The notes under the pieces are model-generated. The model ran no database searches. It saw nothing but the letters and a program-made list of their open reading frames with translations, and was not told the DNA's origin. 64,000 nt of DNA from assembly GCF_014696225.1 (NCBI RefSeq), contig NZ_JACJPV010000008.1, positions 1 to 64,000 of the forward strand, written 5' to 3'. This document shows positions 46,274 to 54,993 of the stretch, piece after piece. Made by a program: the position numbers and the translations under genes. Source of the DNA: Anabaena sp. FACHB-1237 (GTDB lineage Bacteria; Cyanobacteriota; Cyanobacteriia; Cyanobacteriales; Nostocaceae). Position 1 is the first letter of the stretch. Each line of letters begins with the position of its first letter.

Positions 46274-46858
46274 TTATGTATTAATAATTGGTATCACTGA
46301 TTTAGCAGCTAAAAGTAAAGAATTAGTAAAATTAGTATATCCATGAGGACAAGCTAGTTTTATCATCGCTAAATCAATTTTCTCAGCTAAATTCCATCGA
46401 ATTTGTAAAGGACGTTGATTATTACTTTTTTGCAAAAAATAGGATGATTTGTTAATTGCAGCATCTAAAATATCCTTGATATTTTCTAAAGTTTATAAAT
46501 TGTCTATCTAGATTTACTCCAAACACATTTGTCAACCAAAGTTCACTTAATTCACCATCATACACTTCCAAATCCTTTTGAAACCGTATAGAATGAATAG
46601 GCAATTTATGTACTTGAGTTTTACCTTCCTGATCTTTTAACCAAACGGTTAGCACCAATTTATTTTAATATTTTTACTAATAAAGCAGCACGGGAAGGAT
46701 GCACAGCATTATCTATTTCTTCTATCACAATTTGACTACCTTGAGGACGGGTGATCTTAACATACAACCTCACATTATTGATTTTATCGCTGTTTTTTGC
46801 TAAAACAAAGAGTATAATAAACATTAACGACTGATCAACTACTCCAGTTCTTCTATTT
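46274..46858 (-). pseudogene. decayed locus with AAA ATPase C-terminal fragment
   Basis: Read on the minus strand, 46860-46662 encodes a truncated ATPase end: QSLMFIILFVL, then QIVIEEIDNAVHPSRAALLV (the Walker B/D-loop region of OLD/RecF-like ATPases) and a stop. Four bases later a second frame starts at TTG 46658 (68 residues, VLTVWLKDQEGKTQVHKLP). It stops at 46452, but a shifted frame continues to 46274 (ILDAAINKSSYF, IRWNLAEKIDLAMIKLA). So this is an ATPase plus companion protein pair, truncated on the right by the lipoprotein gene and broken by a frameshift. Confidence 0.55.
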
Positions 46859-47218
46859 ATGCCACTAGTACAAAATTCTGCTTTTAAACTATTAAATCTC
46901 CTTTATGGTATATTGCTGATCACTGGACTTTATAGCTGTGGTAATAGTACCAAAAATCTGAACATTACAGAAATTAAGACAATTAATACACAAAGAAAAG
47001 ATGTTACAGTTTACATTCAGGGTAAAATAGAAAAAGTAGCACCCCTAATCAAACAAACAGCATATCAAATCAATGATTCTACTGGTAAAATCTGGGTAAT
47101 TACTCATCAAACTAATCTCAAAATCGGAGATCAGGTAGTGTTAAAAGGTCAAGTACAATACCAAAGTATCCCCATAGCTAATCAAGAATACGGTGAAATT
47201 TATTTAGAAGAAAAGTAA
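46859..47218 (+). CDS. small lipoprotein, possible OB-fold
   Basis: 119 residues. The N-terminus is a lipoprotein signal (hydrophobic LLNLLYGILLITGL then LYSC, the lipobox Cys near 27). The rest, with DVTVYIQGKIEKVAP, YQINDSTGKIWVIT and GDQVVLKGQVQYQSI, looks like a small beta-barrel similar to the nucleic-acid-type OB folds also used in periplasmic proteins; function unknown. It ends three bases before the Nudix gene, so the two are probably one transcript. Confidence 0.7.
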   Translation: MPLVQNSAFKLLNLLYGILLITGLYSCGNSTKNLNITEIKTINTQRKDVTVYIQGKIEKVAPLIKQTAYQINDSTGKIWVITHQTNLKIGDQVVLKGQVQYQSIPIANQEYGEIYLEEK

Positions 47219-47221
47219 TTT

Positions 47222-47692
47222 ATGAATCATCAAATGACTGTTAAACTTAATCCTCAAGCCATTCATATTGCTGTAGTCATTCTCTATCAAAATAAAAAAT
47301 TTCTCATGCAATTACGTGATAACATTCCTAATATTATTTCCCCAGGTTGTTGGGGTTTATTTGGTGGACATCTTGAACCAGGAGAAACTCCAGAAAAGGC
47401 AGTACAAAGAGAGGTTAAGGAAGAAATTAACTATGAATTAACCAACTTTGAAAAATTCAACATTTATGCTGATGAAAAAGTCATTCGTCATGTGTATCAT
47501 GCTCCCTTATTGGTAGAATTAAATCAATTAGTTCTTGAGGAAGGTTGGGATATGGCCTTATTAACATCACAGGAAATTTTGCTGGATAAGTGTTATTCTG
47601 TAAAAGCTGGAGAAATTAGACCTTTTGCACCAAAACCTCATCAAATCATGATTGATTTTATTAACTCTGATTTCATTAAATCTATTAATTAA
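47222..47692 (+). CDS. Nudix hydrolase
   Basis: 156 residues with a complete Nudix box, GHLEPGETPEKAVQREVKEE (G-x5-E-x7-RE-x2-EE), near 50-69. The short 5' part (VILYQNKKFLMQLRDNIP) and VYHAPLLVEL fit the general fold. Such enzymes cut nucleoside diphosphates linked to other groups; the substrate is not evident. Start is ATG 47222, with an alternative at 47234. Confidence 0.9.
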   Translation: MNHQMTVKLNPQAIHIAVVILYQNKKFLMQLRDNIPNIISPGCWGLFGGHLEPGETPEKAVQREVKEEINYELTNFEKFNIYADEKVIRHVYHAPLLVELNQLVLEEGWDMALLTSQEILLDKCYSVKAGEIRPFAPKPHQIMIDFINSDFIKSIN

Positions 47693-47735
47693 ATCTATTC
47701 AATAATAATCTTTTTTATCACATCATCAAACACCT

Positions 47736-48794
47736 ATGCAACCTATTACTCAACTAGCCAAATTACCGAAGTGGTTAAACATTGGATTGGCTTTTCCTCT
47801 GATTATCCTCAATGGTTGGTTATTAATTCAATTTATTAACTTTTTTCAACCTTTAGTAAATATTGTTTCTATAGCTATTCTCTTATCTTTTGTTTTAGAT
47901 TATCCTATTCAATTATTACATCATCGTGGCCTACCTCGCAACCTAGCAATTATTATAGTTTTACTATTATCCATAGTTATTTTAGGTGCTGTAGGAGTGA
48001 TTTTAATTCCTTTAATTGTTGAACAATTAAATGAATTAGCTAACCTACTTCCCCGTTGGATAGAGTCAGGTTCTCAACAGTTATCAGATTTACAAATTTG
48101 GGCTTCTACTCAACAGTTACCTATTAATTTAAGTGGCTTAATCACAGAAACTTTTGATAAAATATCGAGTCAATTACAATCATTTACTGGAAGAATATTA
48201 GGCTTTGCTTTTGATACCATTGGTACTTTATTTAATGTAATTTTAACTATCGTAATTACAGTTTATTTAGTATTAAATGGTCGAAAATTATGGGATGGAA
48301 TCTATTCCTGGTTTCCTGATTATATGGGTACAAAGGTGAGAGAATTATTAAGGGAAGATTTTCAGAATTATTTTATTGGCCAAGCAACCATAGGCGCTAT
48401 TTTAGCGGTAATTCTAACTTTAGCATTTGTAGCGATGAGAGTTCCTTTATCATTACTTTTTGGTTTAGCAATTGGTGTATTTTCTTTATTTCCTTTTGGT
48501 ACAGGAATTGGAATTACTGTTGTTAGTTTATTAGTAGCTTTAAAAGATTTTTATTTAGGAATAGAAATAGCTATTATTGCTGTAGCTATGGATCAGGTAA
48601 ATACTAATATTATTGCTCCCAGAATTATGGGAAATTTAACAGGTTTAAATCCTGTTTGGGTGGTAATTTCTTTATTATCGGGAGCAAAATTAGGCGGAGT
48701 TTTAGGTTTATTAGTTGCTATTCCTTTCGCTAGTTTTATTAAAGATTTTGCTGAGAGTTGGCGTAATGGTGAATTAAATAAACCTAATATCTAA
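47736..48794 (+). CDS. AI-2E/PerM family transporter
   Basis: 352 residues with about eight membrane helices in the AI-2E (UPF0118) layout: a first pair near 15-60, LAIIIVLLLSIVILGAVGVI near 68-90, a loop region with amphipathic helices, then a C-terminal bundle including GLAIGVFSLFPFGTGIGITV and the final LNPVWVVISLLSGAKLGGVL block. Members export signal molecules, act as sodium/proton antiporters or have unknown substrates; none can be chosen here. Confidence 0.9.
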   Translation: MQPITQLAKLPKWLNIGLAFPLIILNGWLLIQFINFFQPLVNIVSIAILLSFVLDYPIQLLHHRGLPRNLAIIIVLLLSIVILGAVGVILIPLIVEQLNELANLLPRWIESGSQQLSDLQIWASTQQLPINLSGLITETFDKISSQLQSFTGRILGFAFDTIGTLFNVILTIVITVYLVLNGRKLWDGIYSWFPDYMGTKVRELLREDFQNYFIGQATIGAILAVILTLAFVAMRVPLSLLFGLAIGVFSLFPFGTGIGITVVSLLVALKDFYLGIEIAIIAVAMDQVNTNIIAPRIMGNLTGLNPVWVVISLLSGAKLGGVLGLLVAIPFASFIKDFAESWRNGELNKPNI

Positions 48795-48813
48795 TATTAA
48801 TTAATTCCCATTA

Positions 48814-48844
48814 GATCCCGGACTTCTTAAAGAAGTCCGGGATC
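48814..48844. terminator. GATCCCGGACTT hairpin between convergent genes
   Basis: GATCCCGGACTTCTT and AAGAAGTCCGGGATC with a one-base gap form a perfect stem between the stop codons of the AI-2E gene and sbcC, so it can serve both. Confidence 0.7.
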
Positions 48845-48855
48845 TGAGATTGAGA

Positions 48856-51800
48856 TTAAGTTAATAATTGCAATTGTGAACCTTGTTGGTTTTTACTAAC
48901 TTCTATTCTCGCTTGAAATGCTTCTTTTAAATGGGGGATATGTGTTACTGTTAAAATACAAGCAAAGTCCGCAGAAATCGCATTTATGGCTGCTATTAAG
49001 CGATCGCATCCTTCCCCATCCTGCGTTCCAAAACCTTCATCTACCACTAATAATTGTAATGCTGAACCTGCCCTTTGTGCCAATAATTTCGCCAATGCTA
49101 ACCGAATAGCAAAATTAATTCTAAATGATTCCCCTCCTGAATAAGTCTCATAGGATCTTGTTCCCCTCGCATCAGCAATTAATATATCTAAAGTATCTAT
49201 TAACTTAGCATTTTTTCGCGTCGACTTTCCACTTCTTCCTGATTTTTGCGTCACAAATTGTACATGAAATTGATTTGCACTTAACCGCGAAAGTAGACTA
49301 TTTGCTTCTGCTTCCAATTGCGGTAATACATTTTCAATCATTAACGCCTGAATCCCATTTTTACCAAAAGCTAAAGCTAATTCTTGATATACTCTTTGTT
49401 GCTTTTTACAATTTTCTAACTGTTCCTTTTCCTGATCATACTGCTTTTGTAAACTCTCCAGTTGATGCGTCATTTGTTCTAATCTTCCTAACTGGGCAAT
49501 TTTTTCATCCAACTCTCGACGACGTTTATCTATTTGTAATTGTAACTTCTCAATCTCTTGTTTAGGATTAGCACTATCGGATAATTTATGTACTAAGTTA
49601 TTAATTTGTTGTTGCACATTTTTTAAATTATCTCCTCTGGTTAAAATTGCTTCTTTTAATTCTTGATATTTGGTTTCTAATTCAGGATATTGTGACTTTG
49701 CAGCTAATAAATTTTGATGTTTTAACTCCCAAGATTGACTTTTTCTTACATTTTGTCTTAAATAATTATGCTGTTCCACACTATAACCAATTTCTGCAAT
49801 TTCCTTAGTTAAATCTTCAATTTCTACCGCTAAAATTGAATTTATTTTTAATGCTTGAATTTGTAATTTACACTCCTGAATATTTGCAATTAACTCCGGT
49901 TTTTTAGCTGCTAATTGTCCTTGACGCTTTATTGCATCCTTGATTTGTCCTTGTTTAATTTCTACCCATCGCCATCTATCTACTTCATTTCTCGCTAAAG
50001 CATGATCTTGAGGATTATAATTTAATTGCTGTAAATATGCGTCTAATTCAGCTATTTCTCTTTGTTTGTCTGGTAAATAATCTCCTGCTTGTAAAGAATT
50101 TTCTAAATGTTCCCTCTCACTAGCAACTTTTTCTAATTCTTTTTTTACATAACTAGTTGCATCTAATTGTGCTGATAATTGTCCTCTCTGTTCTAGCAAA
50201 GCGTCATAACCAGATAAATTTTGCAAGATTTCTTTATATTCCTGTCTTAATACCTGAATTTCTCGATCTGATACCGCTATTTGTTCCCGCACTACCCAAA
50301 ATTGTCCTTGAATATCATCATAATCCGTTTGGGTTTTTCCCACCACTCGACTCCAATAATGTTCATTTAAAGGACGTTCACACAAGGGACAAGGCGCGTT
50401 AGGATTATGTAACATTTGCAGTTTATTTTCTAATTCTTCTAAAATCTTTTCATATTCTCTTTGTTGGGATTGTAACCGTTCAATAAAACTTTTACGCTCC
50501 TGACCTTTATCCTTAACTCGTTGCAGATAAACCTTTTTTTTATCCAATTCTGCAATCTGCATCCCCACTTCCATTAATGCTTGTTGTAGTTGCGGTTGAC
50601 GATAATACTGGTTTTGCAACTCATTTTCCTTAACCTGTATTTGATCTAATCTTGCCACCAAATTAGCATAAGCGCGATCTATTTGACTTTGCAAACTCGT
50701 CCGTTGTTGTAATAACGGTGTTACCTGCATTTGTAACTCATCTAACTTGGCTAAATGTTCACGGGCTGCATTTAATTGTAATAAAGCAGATTCAATATTA
50801 CCAGTTTTAGTTAAAGTTTCTTTAATTTCTTCCTCTTGTTTTTCTAAAGCTAATAATTCAGCCTCAATTTGTTGTAATTTTCTTTCTAAATCTTGAATTT
50901 GCTTATCTAAAAAACGCTGTTTTTGTTCTTTTAAATTAGTAGCGCGAGTATGTTGTTCAAACTTATTAGTAAACAATTCTTCTTGAGATTGAAGGTTTTG
51001 ATATTCTGCATATCCTACATTAATTTCTCTTTCTTGATGGAGAATTTTTTCTAACTCTCCTAATTGAGATTTTACAGCTAATTGATCTTTTTGTAAGCGA
51101 TCGCTATCTTGAATTAAATTTTGTTCTTGTTGTCTAGTAAAACCCAATTGTTGTTCCCAATTTTGTCTTTCATGGGCAATTACCTGTAAACTTTGTAATT
51201 GAATATTATCCAAAGCCTGAGTTTGTTGTAAATTATTTAATTGTAATTCTAAATCAGTTTTTTGTGATTCTGTCATCTCTTTTTGTGACAATTGTAAAGT
51301 AATAGATTCTAAAGATCGTTCTAATTCTTCAACTCTACCCTTATATAATTTAGCAGTATCCTTAGCCTTTTCTTCCAACTCATCATACTGATTTAACTTT
51401 AACAACTCCGCTAAAATTTCCTTTCTTTCTCCTGGACGTTTTAGCATAAACTCATCAGCTTTTCCTTGACGTAAATAAGCCGAATTAATAAAAGTGTCAT
51501 AATCTAATTTAATATGTTGTAAAATCACATCTTGAGTAGCTTTTAACCCCTTTCCCGTCAGAGGACGAAAACCACTAGGAGTCTCAATTTGAAATTCTAC
51601 AATGCTTGTACCACCTCTGACACGATTACGAATAATGCGATAAACTTGTTCATTGGTTTGAAAAGTAAAATCAACCCTTACTTCCTTCGCACCAGCATGA
51701 ATAATATCATCTTCCACAGTAGCGCGACTTTGCCCCCAAATCACCCAAGTAATAGCCTCCAATAAAGAAGACTTACCAGCACCATTAGCACCACAAATAC

Positions 51801-51882
51801 ACGCCGTATGTAACCCGCTAAAATCTAAAGCAGCATCACGGTAACTGAGGAAATTTTTAATTAATAGTTGGATGGGAATCAT
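48856..51882 (-). CDS. sbcC: SbcC-type SMC family ATPase/exonuclease subunit
   Basis: 1008 residues. Walker A GANGAGKSSLLEAITW near 33-48, a long coiled-coil with the Rad50-type zinc hook (CPLCERPL) near the middle, the ABC signature TYSGGESFRINFAIRLALAK and Walker B LLVVDEGFGTQDGEG near the end. With SbcD it opens DNA ends and cleaves hairpins and palindromes. SbcD is not adjacent. Relevant here because the window is rich in hairpin-forming palindromes. The start is ATG 51882. Confidence 0.93.
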   Translation of the reverse strand: MIPIQLLIKNFLSYRDAALDFSGLHTACICGANGAGKSSLLEAITWVIWGQSRATVEDDIIHAGAKEVRVDFTFQTNEQVYRIIRNRVRGGTSIVEFQIETPSGFRPLTGKGLKATQDVILQHIKLDYDTFINSAYLRQGKADEFMLKRPGERKEILAELLKLNQYDELEEKAKDTAKLYKGRVEELERSLESITLQLSQKEMTESQKTDLELQLNNLQQTQALDNIQLQSLQVIAHERQNWEQQLGFTRQQEQNLIQDSDRLQKDQLAVKSQLGELEKILHQEREINVGYAEYQNLQSQEELFTNKFEQHTRATNLKEQKQRFLDKQIQDLERKLQQIEAELLALEKQEEEIKETLTKTGNIESALLQLNAAREHLAKLDELQMQVTPLLQQRTSLQSQIDRAYANLVARLDQIQVKENELQNQYYRQPQLQQALMEVGMQIAELDKKKVYLQRVKDKGQERKSFIERLQSQQREYEKILEELENKLQMLHNPNAPCPLCERPLNEHYWSRVVGKTQTDYDDIQGQFWVVREQIAVSDREIQVLRQEYKEILQNLSGYDALLEQRGQLSAQLDATSYVKKELEKVASEREHLENSLQAGDYLPDKQREIAELDAYLQQLNYNPQDHALARNEVDRWRWVEIKQGQIKDAIKRQGQLAAKKPELIANIQECKLQIQALKINSILAVEIEDLTKEIAEIGYSVEQHNYLRQNVRKSQSWELKHQNLLAAKSQYPELETKYQELKEAILTRGDNLKNVQQQINNLVHKLSDSANPKQEIEKLQLQIDKRRRELDEKIAQLGRLEQMTHQLESLQKQYDQEKEQLENCKKQQRVYQELALAFGKNGIQALMIENVLPQLEAEANSLLSRLSANQFHVQFVTQKSGRSGKSTRKNAKLIDTLDILIADARGTRSYETYSGGESFRINFAIRLALAKLLAQRAGSALQLLVVDEGFGTQDGEGCDRLIAAINAISADFACILTVTHIPHLKEAFQARIEVSKNQQGSQLQLLT

Positions 51883-52011
51883 TCTGTTATCAAAGCATTA
51901 TCACGATTTTTGTTATTTACAGTACAGATGCACTTTTTGTAAGTTTAGCCATGTATTAAGCACATTTCTAGTTTTAAAGACAGAATTTTTACAAAAATTT
52001 ACAATCTTTAG

Positions 52012-52115
52012 TAAGCTAATGTGCAGCACTCACTGTATAATTAAAAAACCTGAAGTTACAGTAGCACAAGCATCTTGCTTGTATTAATTATTCAAGTTAA
52101 AGGCACAACAGCTTA
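52012..52115 (+). mobile_element. 104-bp family-1 miniature element (copy E)
   Basis: Identical in sequence to the copy at 42196. It stands alone between sbcC and gmk. It is bounded by TA dinucleotides on both sides. Confidence 0.9.
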
Positions 52116-52304
52116 TCATTTAGTATGGTATACCCAATAGATAAGCTAAACTTAATCATCTTGTTCTTAATAACAATGCTTTCTCTATTCTCTATTTGTG
52201 TAAAACTGAGTGTTTCCCTGTATACTAATTTTTACACAAATACTTATTAATAGCGACGGATGTACAAATAAAGACAAAACCTTGATAAATCAAAGGTTTA
52301 CAGC

Positions 52305-52446
52305 GATTTTCATGTAGTTAAGCCAGAAAATTTACAATCCCTCAATGAAGCAATGACAATCGCAGTTAATTATATTACAGAAGATGATACCTTCAGCTGG
52401 TTCAACCACTGTAGCTTATGTAGCTTACTTACCTGAAAACTGCTGT
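52305..52446 (+). pseudogene. IS630-like transposase tail with family-2 right end
   Basis: The plus strand encodes, up to a TGA at 52433-52435, VVKPENLQSLNEAMTIAV, then YITEDDTFSWFNHCSLC; the (N/D)xxxWFxHC end is typical of IS630/Tc1-type transposases. Right after it comes GAAAACTGCTGTA, the right end of family-2 elements. Only the last 43 residues remain. It suggests the parent of the family-2 miniature elements was an IS630-type element. Confidence 0.5.
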
Positions 52447-52449
52447 AAG

Positions 52450-52551
52450 TTGTAGGATGAGTCAGATATCAACAATTTGGTTATTTACATGATTTATACT
52501 GTCTGACGCACCCTACAACAGATTTTTTAGTGTGACACTTGCGTAAGTCCT
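52450..52551. repeat. family-3 repeat, left end lost
   Basis: GTTGTAGGATGAGTCAG, then TCTGACGCACCCTACAACAG and TTGCGTAAGTCCT at the right end. The left end is missing beside the IS630-like remnant. It reaches to within a few bases of the gmk stop codon. Confidence 0.6.
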
Positions 52552-52555
52552 ATAA

Positions 52556-53164
52556 CTAGCTAATTTCCTTAAAAATTGCCTTTTCAATTTCACTTAACGC
52601 TGTTTCTAAATCATCATTAATAATTTTTAGATCAAATTCTGCGGCAGCAGCAATTTCTTCTTTAGCACGATTTAACCGAGATGCGATCGCTTCTTGAGTA
52701 TCCTGTCCCCTTCCCCGAATCCGCTTTTCTAATTCTAACAATGAAGGTGGTAAAATAAAAATCCTCAAAGCGTTAGGAAATACTTTACGAATTTGTCTGG
52801 CTCCTTCTAATTCTATCTCTAATACTACTAATTTCCCCTCTTGAATATCATGGAGTACACTATTACGTAGTGTCCCGTAATAATTACCCGCAAATTCAGC
52901 CCATTCTAAAAATTCACCCTGGGTAATAAGTTCCTCAAACTCATCACGAGTAATAAAGTGATAGTTTTTACCATTTATTTCCCCAGGACGCGGAGAACGG
53001 GTAGTGGCTGATACTGAATAATGTAATTGAGGATAACGTTCCAGCAGAATTTTCAGTAGAGTTCCTTTACCAACGCCACTGGGACCGGTTAAAACGATTA
53101 ACTGGCCTAAGGATGGAGTTGCTGTGGTATTTGCACCATTGTGAATAGGTAAAACTTGCGTCAT
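52556..53164 (-). CDS. gmk: guanylate kinase
   Basis: Gmk converts GMP to GDP with ATP. 202 residues: P-loop [11 protein letters not shown] near 26-36, the GMP-binding [17 protein letters not shown] near 55-71, and the [15 protein letters not shown] block near 84-98. It lies on the same strand as the DUF370 gene 169 bases upstream, an arrangement conserved even in Firmicutes (remA-gmk). Confidence 0.96.
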   Translation of the reverse strand: MTQVLPIHNGANTTATPSLGQLIVLTGPSGVGKGTLLKILLERYPQLHYSVSATTRSPRPGEINGKNYHFITRDEFEELITQGEFLEWAEFAGNYYGTLRNSVLHDIQEGKLVVLEIELEGARQIRKVFPNALRIFILPPSLLELEKRIRGRGQDTQEAIASRLNRAKEEIAAAAEFDLKIINDDLETALSEIEKAIFKEIS

Positions 53165-53333
53165 CTGTTTAATGTGTGAATTTATGAGTATAATTTATTT
53201 ACTAACTTATTCAGCAAGAACGGCAATTGAAAGTTAATAAATTTGTAGCACTAGTGACAGAATACTGTAATTCATGAAGTTAAACCAAGATGGTGCAAAT
53301 TAACGGATCTAACTAAATCTATTACTTGATGAT

Positions 53334-53600
53334 TTAATTTTCTACTGGATGATGATCGCGGGTAATTACAAAGCGATTGGCTACCGTTTCTGGCTGAATA
53401 GCTGATAAAATTACATGACTAGAATCAGTGATAATTACTGCTCTAGTTCTTCTACCATAGGTAGCATCAACTAATTGGCCTCTATCCCTAGCATCAGTAA
53501 TAATCCGCTTAATAGGAGCAGATTCGGGACTGACAATGGCAACTACACGGTTTGCCGACACAATGTTACCAAAACCGATGTTGATTAACTGAATATCCAT
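53334..53600 (-). CDS. remA: DUF370 / RemA-like DNA-binding regulator
   Basis: 88 residues, matching the family size. [31 protein letters not shown] and [20 protein letters not shown] are the DUF370 blocks. In Bacillus, RemA activates biofilm matrix genes and forms DNA-wrapping oligomers; the cyanobacterial role is not established, and gene location next to gmk is conserved. Confidence 0.93.
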   Translation of the reverse strand: MDIQLINIGFGNIVSANRVVAIVSPESAPIKRIITDARDRGQLVDATYGRRTRAVIITDSSHVILSAIQPETVANRFVITRDHHPVEN

Positions 53601-54006
53601 AAAACAAGGGAACTAAATGAATGATCAAAAGCTACTTGTAACTTTATTTCCATATTATCGCTAAAGAATGAGAGTTACAACGATTTAGACTGAGAAAGTT
53701 AGAGTTTTTTCATGACAAGTCCTTTTTTTTTAAGGGTTTATCAAGTATTTGTTCCAAAAATATCCCCCAGGATATATGCAGCTTTATAGTGAAACAAGTA
53801 TTAAACTAGTAGATTATCAGCCATCTCCTATGATATGCAGAAAAAATAGGTTTTTCTTCTAAGAGAACTGTACTTTTTTTGACGTTCTTCAAATGTCTGC
53901 TTTTTGCGTTAAATCATTTCTCAAATACTTCGCCTCCATAACATATTATCAATTTATATGTTCTATTTTGGAGGTGTTTATTACAGAAAATTGCTATATA
54001 TTTATA
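53601..54006. other. intergenic region upstream of remA, nothing further seen
   Basis: The 406 bases hold the presumed remA promoter and the 3' end of the ABC-2 permease gene. The right part is AT-rich with several runs of T. I see no repeat family member, RNA gene or intact small ORF. Confidence 0.4.
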
Positions 54007-54801
54007 TTAACTAGAAGCACTAGTATAAAATCTTAAAGCAAATCTCCAAAATTGAGTAGAAATAAATAGGAGAATTATTGATAATAAAAATGCCCCTATT
54101 AACCAGGTAAATTCTATTTTACCTAACATGGTTTGGGCAGGAATTGTAGTTAAGAAAGCCACAGGTACTATAAAAGTGAAGAAAAAACGATAAACTGCTG
54201 GATAAGCAACTATCGGATATCTACCTGCTTCTAATAGTCCACGTAATACTTCTGTGATGTTGTAGATTTTCACAAACCAAATACTAGTTGAACCTAACAT
54301 AAACCACAGACTATAAAGAATAATTAAACCACAAGTTAAGGGGAAAATACTTAATAGATATTGATCAATTCTTAATTTTAGTTGTGTTCCTGCATAGAAA
54401 ATTATTAATAATCCAAAAATTATATCTGGTGTTCCCCAAGGTGAAATGGTATGAATAGATAACCAGAATTGACTACGAATGGGTTTTAATAATACGAAGT
54501 CTAAAGTTCCTTGTTGTACATGATGAACGATCCGATTAAGATTAGGCGCTAAAAATGTGGCAGAAAATCCTTGAAAGAATGTGAAAATTCCTAATACTAA
54601 TAATGCTGCTGACCATGGCCACCCAGAAAATGTATAACCATTACGGTAAAATAATGATAAGCCAAATATGCTACCTGTTAAATTAGTTAAACTACTGATG
54701 GCAGCAATGATAAAATTGATTCTATATTCCATTTCCGAGGCGATCGCTGCACTCCAGAATAGCTTTAATACTCGTATATATCTGCCTAAACGTTGACTCA
54801 T
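54007..54801 (-). CDS. ABC-2 type transporter permease
   Basis: 264 residues with six predicted helices (about 28-50, 60-82, 118-140, 145-170, 200-222, 230-255). MEYRINFIIAAISSLTNL and LVLGIFTFFQGFSATFLAPN plus TLDFVLLKPIRSQFWLS are the family blocks of cyanobacterial ABC-2 (DUF990-like) permeases. The partner ATPase is not beside it. It is divergent from the MsbA-type ABC gene at 54994 and may work with other genes outside the window. Confidence 0.85.
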   Translation of the reverse strand: MSQRLGRYIRVLKLFWSAAIASEMEYRINFIIAAISSLTNLTGSIFGLSLFYRNGYTFSGWPWSAALLVLGIFTFFQGFSATFLAPNLNRIVHHVQQGTLDFVLLKPIRSQFWLSIHTISPWGTPDIIFGLLIIFYAGTQLKLRIDQYLLSIFPLTCGLIILYSLWFMLGSTSIWFVKIYNITEVLRGLLEAGRYPIVAYPAVYRFFFTFIVPVAFLTTIPAQTMLGKIEFTWLIGAFLLSIILLFISTQFWRFALRFYTSASS

Positions 54802-54993
54802 TTTTTCCTCTTGCTAACAAGCTGACTAACAAAATTTACTTAAGGTAGATGACAATATAAAGTGCTATAATTCAAAAAAAACTAAAAAATTGACAATTGA
54901 TAATTTTATCACAATATTGAGATCCTCCACTGATCAAAGATGTGGTAGATATTTTGCAAACAAAATCATGAGATATTCTTGGGAAGTTAAAAA

